The translations under genes were made by a program, and so were the position numbers. A DNA stretch of 64,000 bases from Leptospira sp. WS39.C2 (lineage in GTDB: Bacteria; Spirochaetota; Leptospiria; Leptospirales; Leptospiraceae). Position 1 is the first letter of the stretch. Each line of letters begins with the position of its first letter. This document shows positions 50,528-59,687 of the stretch, in pieces. Under the pieces are notes generated by a model, which was given only the letters and a program-made list of their open reading frames with translations, made no database searches and was not told the DNA's origin. Where the stretch lies: contig NZ_CP162142.1 of assembly GCF_040833965.1 (NCBI RefSeq), positions 2,133,001-2,197,000 on the forward strand, written 5' to 3'.

Positions 50528-51217
50528 TTAGAGTTTGCCCTCCGGCTGTAACACTTCCAAACATTCCTTTTGGATGGACTTTAGAGTTTCGTTGTTTGGA
50601 AATTCTTCGAGTCCTAAGTTTGCAACCTGTAAACCTTTTTGGTAAAAACCAGTGTTTTTGTATTCGAATCCCATTTTGAGATAGGTCTTTGCCGCTGTCT
50701 CATAATAAAACTCGTCTTTCTTTTGGTTCCCTTTTGTGTAAGTCTTCGTAAGAGTCGCAAGTGCTGGGTAATATTCTCTTTCAGCCACAAGTGATTGGAC
50801 AACGAGTTTTTTACGTTCCATCAGGTTCGTATTTTTATCTAATTTTTCAGATTGGTTTAAAAACTGGATTGCTTTGCTATATTCGTTTTTTCCGATATAA
50901 GCTTTACCCATTGCCAAATTCCACTCAGACAATTGCACAGGATTTGCTTTTGCTTGGTTCACTTGGTTTAGAGTTGTGATCGTTTCTTCATAACGACCTA
51001 AATCGAGTAATAATTTTCCCTTTTTGATGATGAGTTTGTCACGGGATTCGTCAGATAAAGTAGCAGATTTGAGATCAGCATCGATTGCTTCGATTTGGGC
51101 CAAATGAGACCCTGTGTTGATTTTGGAAACTCCTGGGCGGATGGTTTCCTTGTTTGATGCGCAATTTTCAAATGCCACTACCAACAATAGGAGGGTGAGT
51201 GGGAGAATCGATTTCAT
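50528..51217 (-). CDS. TPR-repeat lipoprotein
   Basis: A 229-residue protein with a lipobox (VVAFENCASN, Cys19) and about four TPR-like helical pairs (LLDLGRYEETITTLNQV, GKAYIGKNEYSKAIQFLNQSEKL, KMGFEYKNTGFYQKGLQVANL). It resembles envelope scaffolding TPR lipoproteins. Its ATG overlaps the helicase stop by one base (TAATG), and the AsmA-like gene follows after 6 bp. Confidence 0.75.
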   Translation of the reverse strand: MKSILPLTLLLLVVAFENCASNKETIRPGVSKINTGSHLAQIEAIDADLKSATLSDESRDKLIIKKGKLLLDLGRYEETITTLNQVNQAKANPVQLSEWNLAMGKAYIGKNEYSKAIQFLNQSEKLDKNTNLMERKKLVVQSLVAEREYYPALATLTKTYTKGNQKKDEFYYETAAKTYLKMGFEYKNTGFYQKGLQVANLGLEEFPNNETLKSIQKECLEVLQPEGKL

Positions 51218-53253
51218 TAGCCTACCTTTAGTTTGTCTAATTCCTCTAAGAAATTCTTAGTTTCTGTGTCTCTATCCTTCGTTTCCATCGGGAAAAAAAG
51301 AACAGCGTCCTGAGACAGCTCGTTTAAAAACCGAGAGGGGGCACTCTCGATTTGCTCCCCAAATTTGCGTCTTGTACGAGCCGAAGTCAAGTACAATTTT
51401 CGTCTTGGGCGAGTCATACCCACGTAGAGAAGGCGTCGTTCTTCATCGACAACTTCCCCTTCTTCTTCTATAACACGTGAGTTCGGTAAAATTCCCTCTT
51501 CCAGTCCCACTAAAAATACTAAATCGTATTCCAGTCCTTTCGACTGGTGCATGGTGAGAAGTTGCACCCGACGGTCTTCCTCGTCTTCCTTTGGTTCGTC
51601 TTCCATAAGTAAGACTAACCTTTGTAGGAAGTCAAAAATCGTTGCTTTTCCTTCCCTGCCCTCTTCTTCTTCAAAAAAGGACAACATATTCACAAGTTCA
51701 CTCAAATTGTAGATACGGGCTTTGACCACCTTTTCTTCCGTCTCTTCCATGGAAATTTCCCGTTCAAATCCAATTTGGGTGATCATTTCCCGTAGCACAG
51801 GCGCCAGTTTCGGAGACATGGCAAACTTCTTTTTGAAGGCATCCACCATTTCTACAAATTGGTAAATTTCTTGTCTGACCTTAGCCTTTACTTCGGGCAA
51901 ATAGTCGGGACTCTCAATCATTTTATGGAAGATTTCATACAATGAGAGTTTGTGAGTAAAGGCTTCTTCCTGGAGTTTTTGCATGGTACCAGGACCAATC
52001 CCACGTTTTGGGTAGTTGATGATGCGAAGGAGGGAATAATCATCCTTAGGGTTTGCCACATACCTTAGGTAGGAAATACAATCTCTGATTTCTTTTCTGT
52101 CAAAAAAATTATACCCACCCACTACTTTATAAGGAATGCTTCGGTTTCGGAGTTCTTCTTCAAACGGTCGTGATTGGAAGTTGGTGCGAAAGAGGATGGC
52201 AATTTCTTTTCCCTTAAATTCATTTTTGATGAGTAAAGTTTGGATCCTTCCCGCTACAAAAATGGCTTCTTCCCTTTCATCCGCTGTTTCATAGTATTCC
52301 ACTCGTTCTGCAGAAGGAATCCGGCTGTATAAGGTTTTTTCCTTTCGGCCTTTGTTGTTTTGGATGAGGGAGTTTGCCGCTTGGATGATAAGAGAAGTAG
52401 ACCTATAATTTTCGAGAAGTCGGACTACTTTTGCGTGAGGGAATTCCCTTTCAAAATTTAAGATGAGTTGGACATTCGAACCGCGGAAGGCATAAATACT
52501 TTGGTCATCATCACCCACCACACAGAGGTTATCACTGTTCCCACGAAAGAGAGACAAAAACTCATATTGGAGTTGGTTTGTGTCTTGGAATTCATCCACA
52601 AGAAAGTATTCGTGTTTCCTTTGGTAGTACGCAGCAATTTCAGGAAACTCAGCTAACAGGCGCTTGGGAAGTAAAATCAAATCATCAAAATCGATTGCAT
52701 TTTTTTCCTTTAAACCTTCTTCATACATCGAAAAAACTTCAGCCGCGACGAGGTCGAGCTCACCTGTAAGTCCATTGTCTTTTGGATGCACTTGGGTATT
52801 TTTGGCATACGAAATCCTACGAAGGATTTCTTTTGGAGGAACTTTTTTAGGATCTAGGCGTTTGGATTTTAAAAGGTCGGATACAAAGGCTTCTTGGTCT
52901 GTTCCATTAAAAAGCAAAAACGTTTCATTGTATCCAAGTTTTGTAATATGTTCTTTGAGAATTTTTAAGCCTAACGAATGAAAGGTGGAAAGGGTAATCC
53001 CTTTCAGTTTTTCTCTGGGGACCATTTTCCTTAAGCGTTCGGCCATTTCTTTGGCACTTTTATTGGTAAAGGAAAGGGCAACAATTTTCCCCGCAGGGAT
53101 TTTCACCCCTTCGACCATATGGGCAATCCGGTTCGTGATGACCCTAGTTTTCCCAGAACCTGCCCCTGCAAAGACAAGAAGGGGGCCTTGGATGGTAGAG
53201 ACTGCTTCCATTTGTGCCGCATTCAATTTCATAGGGAGTCCAGTAAGGGACAT
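51217..53253 (-). CDS. UvrD/PcrA/Rep-type DNA helicase
   Basis: A 678-residue SF1A helicase. Walker A GAGSGKT is at residues 30-36; FLVDEFQDTN is motif II, GDDDQSIYAFRGS motif III, VRLLENYRS motif IV, and LLTMHQSKGLEYDLVFLVGLEEG and RRLLYVGMTRPRRKLYLTSAR are motifs V-VI. It unwinds DNA 3' to 5' in repair and replication restart. An internal start at Met8 is possible. It is slightly shorter than typical UvrD and closest in layout to Rep/PcrA. Confidence 0.92.
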   Translation of the reverse strand: MSLTGLPMKLNAAQMEAVSTIQGPLLVFAGAGSGKTRVITNRIAHMVEGVKIPAGKIVALSFTNKSAKEMAERLRKMVPREKLKGITLSTFHSLGLKILKEHITKLGYNETFLLFNGTDQEAFVSDLLKSKRLDPKKVPPKEILRRISYAKNTQVHPKDNGLTGELDLVAAEVFSMYEEGLKEKNAIDFDDLILLPKRLLAEFPEIAAYYQRKHEYFLVDEFQDTNQLQYEFLSLFRGNSDNLCVVGDDDQSIYAFRGSNVQLILNFEREFPHAKVVRLLENYRSTSLIIQAANSLIQNNKGRKEKTLYSRIPSAERVEYYETADEREEAIFVAGRIQTLLIKNEFKGKEIAILFRTNFQSRPFEEELRNRSIPYKVVGGYNFFDRKEIRDCISYLRYVANPKDDYSLLRIINYPKRGIGPGTMQKLQEEAFTHKLSLYEIFHKMIESPDYLPEVKAKVRQEIYQFVEMVDAFKKKFAMSPKLAPVLREMITQIGFEREISMEETEEKVVKARIYNLSELVNMLSFFEEEEGREGKATIFDFLQRLVLLMEDEPKEDEEDRRVQLLTMHQSKGLEYDLVFLVGLEEGILPNSRVIEEEGEVVDEERRLLYVGMTRPRRKLYLTSARTRRKFGEQIESAPSRFLNELSQDAVLFFPMETKDRDTETKNFLEELDKLKVG

Positions 53254-53299
53254 AATCCAGCGAAATCAATTGGGGTCGAGTAAAAAAGGTTTTGGATTC

Positions 53300-53896
53300 T
53301 TACTTAGGAGTCGTTTCCATCCACGATTTGTTTGGGCCATGGAAATTGAGGAAATTCACAAAAATTTCTTCTTCGAGGATGGGGAGAACGGAGCGAAACC
53401 GGATCCAATCCAAAGTGCTATAAAGGGCAATCTCGGATAAACCCACCTTTCCATCCGAAAAGAAGTGATTTCCACTTAACTCTCGTTTGATGTATTCCAA
53501 AATGGAACTGATCCTAAGAGCATTTTTTGTTAAGTACGGTGCAGCATCGGGTTTGATCCCTTCCTTATTCAAATAAAAGAGAAGGATGGCATTGTCGAGA
53601 GCTTGGTCAATGGCTGTGAGTAGATTTGCTTCCCGGTAAAAATGGTCACCTGCTTTGGGACGAAACTTACCATGACCTTTTGTTTCCAAAATATAGTCTG
53701 TGATGGTGTGGCTATCCCAGATTTTAACATCTTCTGTTTCTAAATAAGGGACTTTCCATAATGGATTTTTTTCCCTAAGTTCTTTTTGACCAACTTCTGT
53801 CATCGTATCGACAAGTTGGAATGGAATTCCCAGTTCCATAAAAAGGAAACGGATCCGTCTGACATAAGGGGAAGTAATGCTACCGTATAATTTCAT
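53300..53896 (-). CDS. Glutathione S-transferase-like protein
   Basis: A 198-residue protein with an N-terminal thioredoxin fold (MKLYGSITSPYVRRIRFLFMELGIPFQLVD, VPYLETEDVKIWDSHTITDYIL) and a helical C-terminal domain. The Ser-Pro-Tyr-x-Arg start resembles the catalytic region of stringent-starvation and zeta-type GSTs. Substrate unknown. It is divergent from the Nudix gene at 54027. Confidence 0.82.
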   Translation of the reverse strand: MKLYGSITSPYVRRIRFLFMELGIPFQLVDTMTEVGQKELREKNPLWKVPYLETEDVKIWDSHTITDYILETKGHGKFRPKAGDHFYREANLLTAIDQALDNAILLFYLNKEGIKPDAAPYLTKNALRISSILEYIKRELSGNHFFSDGKVGLSEIALYSTLDWIRFRSVLPILEEEIFVNFLNFHGPNKSWMETTPK

Positions 53897-54026
53897 AAGG
53901 AAAACATTTCAAACAATGCTTCACGAAGCAAGGAGTAAGATTCACTCCCTCTAAAAAAAGGGTGGCAATCCGACCAAAAAAGATTCAGAATGAAAGGGAA
54001 ATCCAATTGATAGGAAACTCCTCCCA

Positions 54027-54569
54027 TTGAAAGAACGAAAAAACTGGAAAGACTTATTCCCTACCCCCATTTATACACTAGCTTCCTTCGATATCAAATT
54101 ACCTCGTTCGGTAGAAGAAAAAACCTATTATGTTTTAAAATCTAAAAATTGGGTGAATGTTGTGCCCATCACAAAGTCTGGAGAGATCCTGCTCATCAAA
54201 CAATACAGGCATGGGATTGGCGAAGAGAGTTTGGAAATTCCTGGAGGTATTGTAGATGAAGATGGACCAGATGCTGAGTTTGATTCCGTGATTCGGGAAC
54301 TGCGTGAAGAGACAGGTTATTCAACTGAACCAAATAAAATTAAATTATTAAGTAAGTTTTCTGGAAACCCTGCTATGTTTACCAATTGGTCGTACTCTTA
54401 TGTTGCGTACGATGTGGAACCAAACCATGAAGTTGAATTTGATGAAGGAGAAGACATAGAAATCGTTTTAAAAACTCCAAACGAAGTCAAACAGTTGCTA
54501 CTCGATGGAACCATACACCACCCTCACATGGCAGCAGCCCTTGGGATTTATTTTTTACAATCTAAGTAG
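54027..54569 (+). CDS. Nudix hydrolase, ADP-ribose pyrophosphatase-like
   Basis: A 180-residue protein, with a TTG start at 54027 preceded by AGGAAA. The Nudix box ends in the usual RELREETGY, but there are 15 residues between the leading GG and REL, two more than the common spacing, and Asp replaces the first Glu of the box. The IKQYRHG segment before it fits ADP-ribose or NDP-sugar pyrophosphatases. It probably cleans up nucleotide sugars; no cognate gene is adjacent. Confidence 0.8.
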   Translation: MKERKNWKDLFPTPIYTLASFDIKLPRSVEEKTYYVLKSKNWVNVVPITKSGEILLIKQYRHGIGEESLEIPGGIVDEDGPDAEFDSVIRELREETGYSTEPNKIKLLSKFSGNPAMFTNWSYSYVAYDVEPNHEVEFDEGEDIEIVLKTPNEVKQLLLDGTIHHPHMAAALGIYFLQSK

Positions 54570-54727
54570 AATCTAACTTCGATAAGGGTAATATTAGGAG
54601 AAAGTCGGAAATAAGAGATCAATTCTTTAGATCATTCAAATGTTTTGATGGAAAACTTCGTTTAGAAAAATCCCCAAGATTTACGAAATCGCTGGAAATT
54701 TAAACATAAGTTTGAGACAGTATATAT

Positions 54728-55516
54728 ATGAGAAAGTCAATCGTCCACACCATCCTAGTACTTATCATAATGTTATGCCAACTTCCCATTTTGGCTGAGC
54801 CAGATGCGGCATTGGAACCTATCACCATTACCGTACAAAAGGGAGAAACACTTTCTCTCATTTCGGAACGCCACCTTTCCGATCCAAAACGTTGGCCCGA
54901 ACTCCTTAAGTATAACAAAATACCAAATCCTGATTTGATCAAACCAGGCCTTTCTCTTGTGGTTCCTGTTTTCCTTCGAAAAGCGGTAGTCGGTGTCACT
55001 GAATTTGTGATGGGACCTGTCGAGTGGAACGGAACGAATGGGAAAGGGCCTTGGGCTCCTTTGAAACTGGGTCAAGAACTACATCCGAATGACCAAATTA
55101 GAACCAATGGAAAAGGGAAAACAGACATCCATATCAACCAAGTGGGTATGGTTCGTATCTTAAACAATAGCCATTTTGAAGTAAGAGGCGAAGACAAAAA
55201 AGGAGGCCCTGTGACTGTGGCCCTTTTTAAAGGAAGTCTTGATGCGAAAGTGACTAAAAGTAATCCTCCGACAACCAATCATAAATTCAACATAGTAAGT
55301 CCATCCTCAACTGCGGGTGTGAGAGGGACTGAGTTCCGAGTGGAACTAGACGAAAAACAAAGTTCGACCATTTCTTGTTTTGAAGGAGTGGTGGATGTGA
55401 GTGCACAAGGGAAAACTGTCGAACTCAACCAAGGGATGGCTACTTTTGTAGAAAAAGGAAAGTCTCCCGTACAACCTTATAAAATTCCAGAAGCACCTCG
55501 TATCAAAGAAGAATAG
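54728..55516 (+). CDS. LysM and FecR domain periplasmic protein
   Basis: A 262-residue protein with a signal peptide (ILVLIIMLCQLPILAEP). A LysM domain (ITVQKGETLSLISERHL, NKIPNPDLIKPGLSLVVP, about 32-82) binds peptidoglycan; a FecR domain follows (LHPNDQIRTNGKGKTDIHI, STAGVRGTEFRVEL, about 110-240). No sigma factor is adjacent, so it is more likely a wall-linked sensor or scaffold than a canonical FecR. The OmpL47-like gene starts 7 bp after its stop. Confidence 0.82.
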   Translation: MRKSIVHTILVLIIMLCQLPILAEPDAALEPITITVQKGETLSLISERHLSDPKRWPELLKYNKIPNPDLIKPGLSLVVPVFLRKAVVGVTEFVMGPVEWNGTNGKGPWAPLKLGQELHPNDQIRTNGKGKTDIHINQVGMVRILNNSHFEVRGEDKKGGPVTVALFKGSLDAKVTKSNPPTTNHKFNIVSPSSTAGVRGTEFRVELDEKQSSTISCFEGVVDVSAQGKTVELNQGMATFVEKGKSPVQPYKIPEAPRIKEE

Positions 55517-55523
55517 AAGGAAT

Positions 55524-56507
55524 ATGAAACAAAAACTAACATTCATTTTTACGATTTTTTTTCTACTTATGAGTTCCTTGGATTCCAAACCAAAAAGGGA
55601 ACTCAGGATTCTCATTGATGCAGAAGCAGATTCCAATTTTGAATTAGAACTCTGGCAAGAAAAACCAAGTGAAACGGAAGCATCAATTGCTCCCAAACCT
55701 CCTGAAGTGATTCAGTTCAAAGGGAACCGTATCACTGTGACACCAAAAGATGATTTTGAATACTTTCGTGTGCGTAGGTTAGGTGAGTATGGTGCCAAGG
55801 GATTTTGGACACAAGTATTTTCTACCAACGTGGAACCAGGATCTCCTTTATCTGTACCCAAAGAATTTGTAGCCAAAAAAACTTTCGAACCAAAACCAGT
55901 TCCCAAAAAAGTTGTATCAGTCATCTCTAATGATAGTTTTGTGATCGTTAAAGAAAAGGAAGAAGGAACCCGTTACCTTACAAAAAACACCATCAATGTT
56001 GCACCTACTGATGATGCTTCTGGTATCGCAGAAGTCCGTTACCGAGTGAATGATGGGCAGTGGAATTCAGCAAAATCCTTAGCTTCTATACCTTTTACAG
56101 AAGAAGGAGAATACAAACTTTTGTATTTTTCAATTGATATGGCAGGTAACAAAGAACCAATTCAAATTTTGGATTTTATCAGAGATACAACACCACCTGA
56201 ATCAAAAGTTGAATGGGTTGGACCTTCGGCAAAGGGAAAAGGAAACGTGAATTTTTTATCTCCCTCGTCAAAAATTAGATTCATTAGCAAAGACAATCGC
56301 AGTGGTTTAAAAGACATTTATTATTCCACCACTTGCCAATCAGGAACCCAATCCGAATTTAAAGTATTCACAACAGATTTATCTTTAGTGGATTTAAAAA
56401 TGGAATGCAAAGGTTCCTTTCAAATTTTTTATTACGCCATCGACCAAGTGGGTAATGAAGAAGCGGTGAAAACCTTAAATTTCCAATTGGGAAGTGAATC
56501 GAATTAA
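55524..56507 (+). CDS. OmpL47-like surface protein with Ig-like repeats
   Basis: A 327-residue protein with a signal peptide (FIFTIFFLLMSSLDSKP). After about residue 150 it has two similar beta-sandwich units with the pattern seen in leptospiral OmpL47-type proteins (SGIAEVRYRVNDGQW, YKLLYFSIDMAGNKE; SGLKDIYYSTTCQ, FQIFYYAIDQVGNEE). It forms a pair with the LysM-FecR gene. Location is probably the outer membrane or surface. Confidence 0.75.
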   Translation: MKQKLTFIFTIFFLLMSSLDSKPKRELRILIDAEADSNFELELWQEKPSETEASIAPKPPEVIQFKGNRITVTPKDDFEYFRVRRLGEYGAKGFWTQVFSTNVEPGSPLSVPKEFVAKKTFEPKPVPKKVVSVISNDSFVIVKEKEEGTRYLTKNTINVAPTDDASGIAEVRYRVNDGQWNSAKSLASIPFTEEGEYKLLYFSIDMAGNKEPIQILDFIRDTTPPESKVEWVGPSAKGKGNVNFLSPSSKIRFISKDNRSGLKDIYYSTTCQSGTQSEFKVFTTDLSLVDLKMECKGSFQIFYYAIDQVGNEEAVKTLNFQLGSESN

Positions 56508-56531
56508 TTTCGATTTTCAATTTGTGAATTG

Positions 56532-56550
56532 CTCCCAGATTTTCTGGGAG
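56532..56550 (+). repeat. 8-bp stem-loop just before the MFS gene
   Basis: CTCCCAGA (56532-56539) and TCTGGGAG (56543-56550) form a perfect stem with a TTT loop. It ends 19 bases before the MFS start codon. With no T-run it is not a standard terminator; it may be a leader element or operator. Confidence 0.5.
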
Positions 56551-56569
56551 GACACTGGCTTTAATTGAG

Positions 56570-57811
56570 ATGAAAAAAAATCTTTCTTTGGCCATTTTCC
56601 AACATAAAGACTTTCGATTTTTTATTGTTGCACGTTTTTTTATGGTCCTTGCGATCAATATCCAAGCGACCATTGTTGGTTGGCAAGTTTATGAACTGAC
56701 AGGCAGTGTACTCGATTTAGGCCTTGTAGGATTATTTGAGGCCATCCCTTCCATCCTTGTTTCTCTTTATGCAGGTCACTTAGCAGACCTTAGAGATCGT
56801 AGAAATATCATCGTAGTTTGTCTGTTTTTTTTACTCCTCTGTTCCTTGACTTTATTCGCATTTACTGGTCCTTTATCTTTTCTACTAGAATCTTACAAAG
56901 CCTTCCCTATTTTCTTAGTGATTTTAGTATCAGGAATTGCAAGGGGTTTTATCTCACCCGCTATCTTCAGTTTTGTGACACAACTTGTTCCGAGAGAACA
57001 TTACCCACACTCTGCTGCTTGGATGGGAACTTCTTTCCAAGCAGGTGCCGTGATTGGACCTGCCCTCGGTGGAATTGTGTATGGAAGTATGGGAATGCAG
57101 TGGGCTTATGGACTTGATTCAATTTGTATTGGCCTTCCTTTTATTTTGTTTTTTTGGATAAAAAAACGCAGTTTGCCAGAATCAAAGGGAAAAGAACCAC
57201 TAAAAGATAGCCTTCTAAAAGGACTGAAATTTGTTTTAAAAAATGAAATCATGTTAGGTGCAATGGCACTCGATATGTTTGCTGTTTTATTTGGTGGTGC
57301 TGTTGCACTCCTCCCAGTTTTTGCCAAAGATATTTTATTTGTTGGATCAGAAGGCCTAGGGTATTTACGAGCAGCTCCTTCGTTTGGGGCACTATTTATG
57401 GCTTACTACCTTACCTACAAACCTCCTCTCGAAAAGTCGGGAAAAGTTCTTTTAAATTGTGTGTTGGGTTTTGGAATTTGTATGTTGGTTTTTGGTTTAT
57501 CCACTTCATTTTACCTTTCCCTTTTGGCCTTATTTTTATCAGGTGTGTTTGATAGTGTTTCGGTAGTAGTTCGCTCAACTATCATGCAAACGATGACACC
57601 TGAAGATATGCGTGGTCGGGTGAGTGCCATTAATAAAGTTTTTATCGGTTCTTCCAATGAAATTGGTGCATTTGAGTCAGGTGTTTCTGCTAAATTTTTA
57701 GGGACAGTTGGTTCTGTTGTTTTTGGTGCCACAATGACTGTTCTTATTGTGATCTTTACTTACAAAATGGCTCCAAAACTAAAAGAACTTGAACTAAAAA
57801 ACTGGGTTTAA
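56570..57811 (+). CDS. MFS transporter, EntS/MFS_3 type
   Basis: A 413-residue protein with about twelve membrane segments and the loop 2-3 motif GHLADLRDRRNIIV. The internal GTSFQAGAVIGPALGGIVYG matches the antiporter motif. It resembles EntS-type exporters; the cargo is unknown. It follows the OmpL47-like gene by 62 bp. Confidence 0.87.
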   Translation: MKKNLSLAIFQHKDFRFFIVARFFMVLAINIQATIVGWQVYELTGSVLDLGLVGLFEAIPSILVSLYAGHLADLRDRRNIIVVCLFFLLLCSLTLFAFTGPLSFLLESYKAFPIFLVILVSGIARGFISPAIFSFVTQLVPREHYPHSAAWMGTSFQAGAVIGPALGGIVYGSMGMQWAYGLDSICIGLPFILFFWIKKRSLPESKGKEPLKDSLLKGLKFVLKNEIMLGAMALDMFAVLFGGAVALLPVFAKDILFVGSEGLGYLRAAPSFGALFMAYYLTYKPPLEKSGKVLLNCVLGFGICMLVFGLSTSFYLSLLALFLSGVFDSVSVVVRSTIMQTMTPEDMRGRVSAINKVFIGSSNEIGAFESGVSAKFLGTVGSVVFGATMTVLIVIFTYKMAPKLKELELKNWV

Positions 57812-57814
57812 AAA

Positions 57815-57840
57815 TGCTTGGAAATTCTCATTTCCATGCA
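57815..57840 (+). repeat. Inverted repeat after the MFS gene
   Basis: GGAAAT (57820-57825) and ATTTCC (57830-57835) pair around a TCTC loop, and TGC (57815-57817) pairs with GCA (57838-57840) beyond one mismatch. It lies between the MFS stop and the small gene at 57855. Confidence 0.4.
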
Positions 57841-57854
57841 AGAGTGGACAAGCC

Positions 57855-58040
57855 ATGTCCGATTTGATCCATGATTCAAAACTTCCCGAAGATAAAAAAC
57901 ACACCCTCATCCTCCTCATTCAAACTATGTTAAATGATGTGAACAAACAAATCACACATTTAGGCATTAATAATTATATGAAATTACAAGAGGATATCGC
58001 AAAGATTTTAGTTCCTGTGATCGAAGACAAAATGGAATGA
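57855..58040 (+). CDS. Small conserved-looking helical protein, function unknown
   Basis: A 61-residue, mostly helical protein (HTLILLIQTMLNDVNKQITHL, NYMKLQEDIAKILVPVIEDK). There is no membrane segment or known motif. Its stop codon abuts, with no gap, the stop of the convergent PLD-like gene. It has good codon use for its length, so I keep it as likely real. Confidence 0.5.
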   Translation: MSDLIHDSKLPEDKKHTLILLIQTMLNDVNKQITHLGINNYMKLQEDIAKILVPVIEDKME

Positions 58041-59687
58041 CTAATCGTTAGAACAGACCAAGGATTGTTTTTGTTTTGTTTCCAAACGATTGAGTAAAAA
58101 CACCATCCATTTGGGAAAGTTCCATTTTTCTTTTGTATGGCAAAACGATATAACTCGGTTATCTGTATGCACCCAAATCCAAAGATTTTTTCCGAAACGA
58201 AAATCTGACCACCCTAATGCAATGGATGAAGAATCCAAAACAATTGTTTCTTTTGGACTCGTTCCATCCCAGAAAGAAACAGATCGAACAAGTTCCCCAT
58301 TCGATAATGCGACCTTTGTCCCGACGAAATAATTGGACAAACTAAGGGAAAGATTTGTAACCTCACTCTCTTCCCAAATCGGATCAGAAAACGTCCCAAC
58401 TGTATGAAAACGTTTACTGACGTATGAACTTCCTTCTAGGTTGGCTCCAATAAGGAATGGCAAAGATTGTTCGTATTGTTTTGATATCCCATTGGAATTT
58501 GAATCAAGAAATCCATTGTTTTGGAATAAAAAATTCGTTTCAAATAAAGTGTTTCTTAATCTTTGTAACCTAAATTGACGGAATATCTGATTTGGTTCGT
58601 CGGCCTCACTTGTGTCAAAATGAGTAAGAGGGATTGCATTGGTTTGGACCCTTTTCCATTCCATGAGAAATTCATTGAACACGAAAGGATGACTCATTTT
58701 GACAAAAACTTCTTTATTTTTGTCTCTTGCTGAAACAGAATAATTGTAGGAACCAACATAAACATCCTTATCATCAACTAACAGTGTTTTGTGATGCAAA
58801 AGTCCACCTCGATAAGAATCATTTTTAAAAACAAAATCTACATTCCCATCTTCCCAAATCTGAGAGGGGTATGGCATCGTTTTACTTAAAAAATCTCCTT
58901 CTGGGTTAGTTGACATTGGTGAGTTATAGATACCTTGTACCCTCACTCCTCTCTTTGCTGCTTCCAGAAGTTTGAAAGTGATAAGGGGATCGTAATGTGA
59001 ATACATCAAATATTGGATGGAGATCTTTGCATCATCTATGGCTTCGAGAATTTGTGTTTGGATTTCGAATCCATTTTCAGGAGAAAATAAGTATTCTAAA
59101 TTTCCTAATTTGGCTCGACCAAGTGGGTTTTTTCCCTCTAATGCGAAGACTAGACTTTCGGATTCCTTATAGGAAAGATTCTGTATCCAATACACATTAT
59201 GGTCGGTTTCCAATCCATGGCCTGTGAAATTACCTGTTCCCACAAATAATCGAGTGTGATCAAATAGAATCAATTTTGTATGGTGGATACCAGACCCTAC
59301 CCACCGTTTCACTTGGAATCCCAATGTTTCTAATTCTTTATAGTCTTCCGCTTTATCACCAAAAATTGTAATATTTAAACCTGCCCTTTGTTTGGCGTAC
59401 AATTCGGTTATAATTTCATAATCATCCATCGAATAAATATAAAGACGAATGGAATTTTTTGATTTTCGAATCTCCGATAAAATAACATCTCTTACGATTC
59501 TTTTTTTCTCTTCTGGAATATTCCTTCCTGGAAAGGAAAAATAAATTTCACTAATTGGTAAATTTGTTAGAAATAATGAAGATAAATCGAATTTACTTTT
59601 GGGCGCTTGGCAATCCAATGAGAATAAAATTTTACATAGAATCCCAATCCGAAATATTATTTTAAAAAAGAGATTCAAATTTGGCAC
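58041..59687 (-). CDS. Phospholipase-D-like lipoprotein
   Basis: A 548-residue protein with a lipoprotein signal (FSLDCQ, Cys26). Both HKD motifs are intact: His136-x-Lys138-x4-Asp143 and His298-x-Lys300-x4-Asp305, so it is likely an active PLD-superfamily phosphodiesterase on the cell surface or in the periplasm. The last about 150 residues are beta-rich and unassigned. The start is GTG at 59687, overlapping the barrel gene by 13 bp. Confidence 0.85.
   Translation of the reverse strand: MPNLNLFFKIIFRIGILCKILFSLDCQAPKSKFDLSSLFLTNLPISEIYFSFPGRNIPEEKKRIVRDVILSEIRKSKNSIRLYIYSMDDYEIITELYAKQRAGLNITIFGDKAEDYKELETLGFQVKRWVGSGIHHTKLILFDHTRLFVGTGNFTGHGLETDHNVYWIQNLSYKESESLVFALEGKNPLGRAKLGNLEYLFSPENGFEIQTQILEAIDDAKISIQYLMYSHYDPLITFKLLEAAKRGVRVQGIYNSPMSTNPEGDFLSKTMPYPSQIWEDGNVDFVFKNDSYRGGLLHHKTLLVDDKDVYVGSYNYSVSARDKNKEVFVKMSHPFVFNEFLMEWKRVQTNAIPLTHFDTSEADEPNQIFRQFRLQRLRNTLFETNFLFQNNGFLDSNSNGISKQYEQSLPFLIGANLEGSSYVSKRFHTVGTFSDPIWEESEVTNLSLSLSNYFVGTKVALSNGELVRSVSFWDGTSPKETIVLDSSSIALGWSDFRFGKNLWIWVHTDNRVISFCHTKEKWNFPKWMVFLLNRLETKQKQSLVCSND

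Noticed and set aside
54721..54730. TA-repeat tract before the LysM-FecR gene
   Set aside because: Too short to be a phase-variation repeat; likely ordinary AT-rich upstream DNA.
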